Source: a virus. Taken from it: a stretch of DNA of 30,344 bases. The notes under the pieces were generated by a model, which saw only the letters and a list, made by a program, of their open reading frames with translations, was not told the origin of the DNA and did no database searches. The DNA is taken from IMG/VR virus record IMGVR_UViG_3300017605_000843, positions 1 through 30,344 of that record; one strand, given 5' to 3'. Of this stretch, positions 30,228 through 30,344 are shown piece by piece; position 1 is the stretch's first letter, and each line of letters begins with the position of its first letter. Position numbers and translations under genes: made by a program.

Positions 30228-30344
30228 ATGATCACGTACCGGGACATGCTGGACCAGGTTCGCCAGGCGACGGACGCCAGCGAGGGCAAGTTCGACAACG
30301 AGGCGATCACCGCCGAGCTGATCGAGGCGCACGGGCTGGTGAAC
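30228..30344 (+). CDS. Partial gene at the right edge
   Basis: ATG at 30228 with AGGAGG eight bases ahead starts a frame (MITYRDMLDQVRQATDASEG, then KFDNEAITAELIEAHGLVN) that stays open to the window end, 39 codons. Helical and acidic. Nothing more can be said without the rest. Confidence 0.6.
   Translation, partial: MITYRDMLDQVRQATDASEGKFDNEAITAELIEAHGLVN

Noticed and set aside
1-30344. CRISPR arrays, rRNA genes and insertion sequences
   Set aside because: No regularly spaced direct repeats, no rRNA-like conserved segments and no transposase or terminal inverted repeats were seen.

Overview
This window reads as part of the genome of a temperate, high-GC actinobacterial phage or prophage, most likely from a Streptomyces-type host. 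The reasons are the GC-rich codon use, a WhiB-family regulator, a tyrosine integrase beside a small HTH regulator, and a full leftward virion-gene operon. The set portal / very long virion protein / scaffold / capsid / beta-propeller tail protein, with no recognisable tape measure, tail tube or sheath, suggests a short-tailed (podovirus-like) particle. That morphology is an inference.

Layout. (1) 1-2677 is the regulatory/lysogeny arm: a 5'-truncated WhiB-like protein with a C-terminal zinc knuckle, an HTH protein, a leftward HTH regulator (probable repressor), a divergent control region packed with CTTGTG/CACAAG half-sites, a rightward tyrosine integrase and two small proteins. (2) 2674-28145 is almost entirely leftward. 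Read from its promoter side (right to left) it holds three small genes, large terminase, portal, three small proteins, a roughly 1895-aa virion protein, 560-, 300-, 55- and 279-aa proteins, a 97-aa protein between two repeats, a tRNA-like element with a structured leader, scaffold, major capsid protein, a LAGLIDADG endonuclease, a head-region protein, an Acb2-like anti-CBASS candidate, tail/fibre proteins, and two small membrane proteins that are holin candidates. One short membrane-protein gene (22284-22499) lies on the opposite strand in a gap of this operon. No endolysin was recognised. (3) 28146-28646 is a divergent intergenic region with C-tracts (G-quadruplex motifs on the minus strand), an AT-rich promoter-like stretch, a 16-bp GC palindrome, two further palindromes and three copies of the CTTGTG half-site. 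(4) 28647-30344 is a rightward series of small unidentified genes, the last one cut by the window edge.

Working model. The HTH regulator at 617-1045 probably binds the CTTGTG/CACAAG sites. Those sites overlap two facing promoters whose start codons each lie exactly six bases after the -10 hexamer (leaderless mRNAs), and the same half-site recurs in front of the rightward operon at 28647. The late operon builds the head and short tail.

The most unusual observations are: two virion genes whose only start with a good Shine-Dalgarno is AUC, in near-identical contexts; a small Acb2-like protein placed just after the capsid genes; the operator array with leaderless divergent promoters; a degenerate tRNA-like element in a heavily folded leader ahead of scaffold/capsid; and G-quadruplex motifs in the leader of the late operon. 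All family assignments come from reading sequence motifs; no database search was run.
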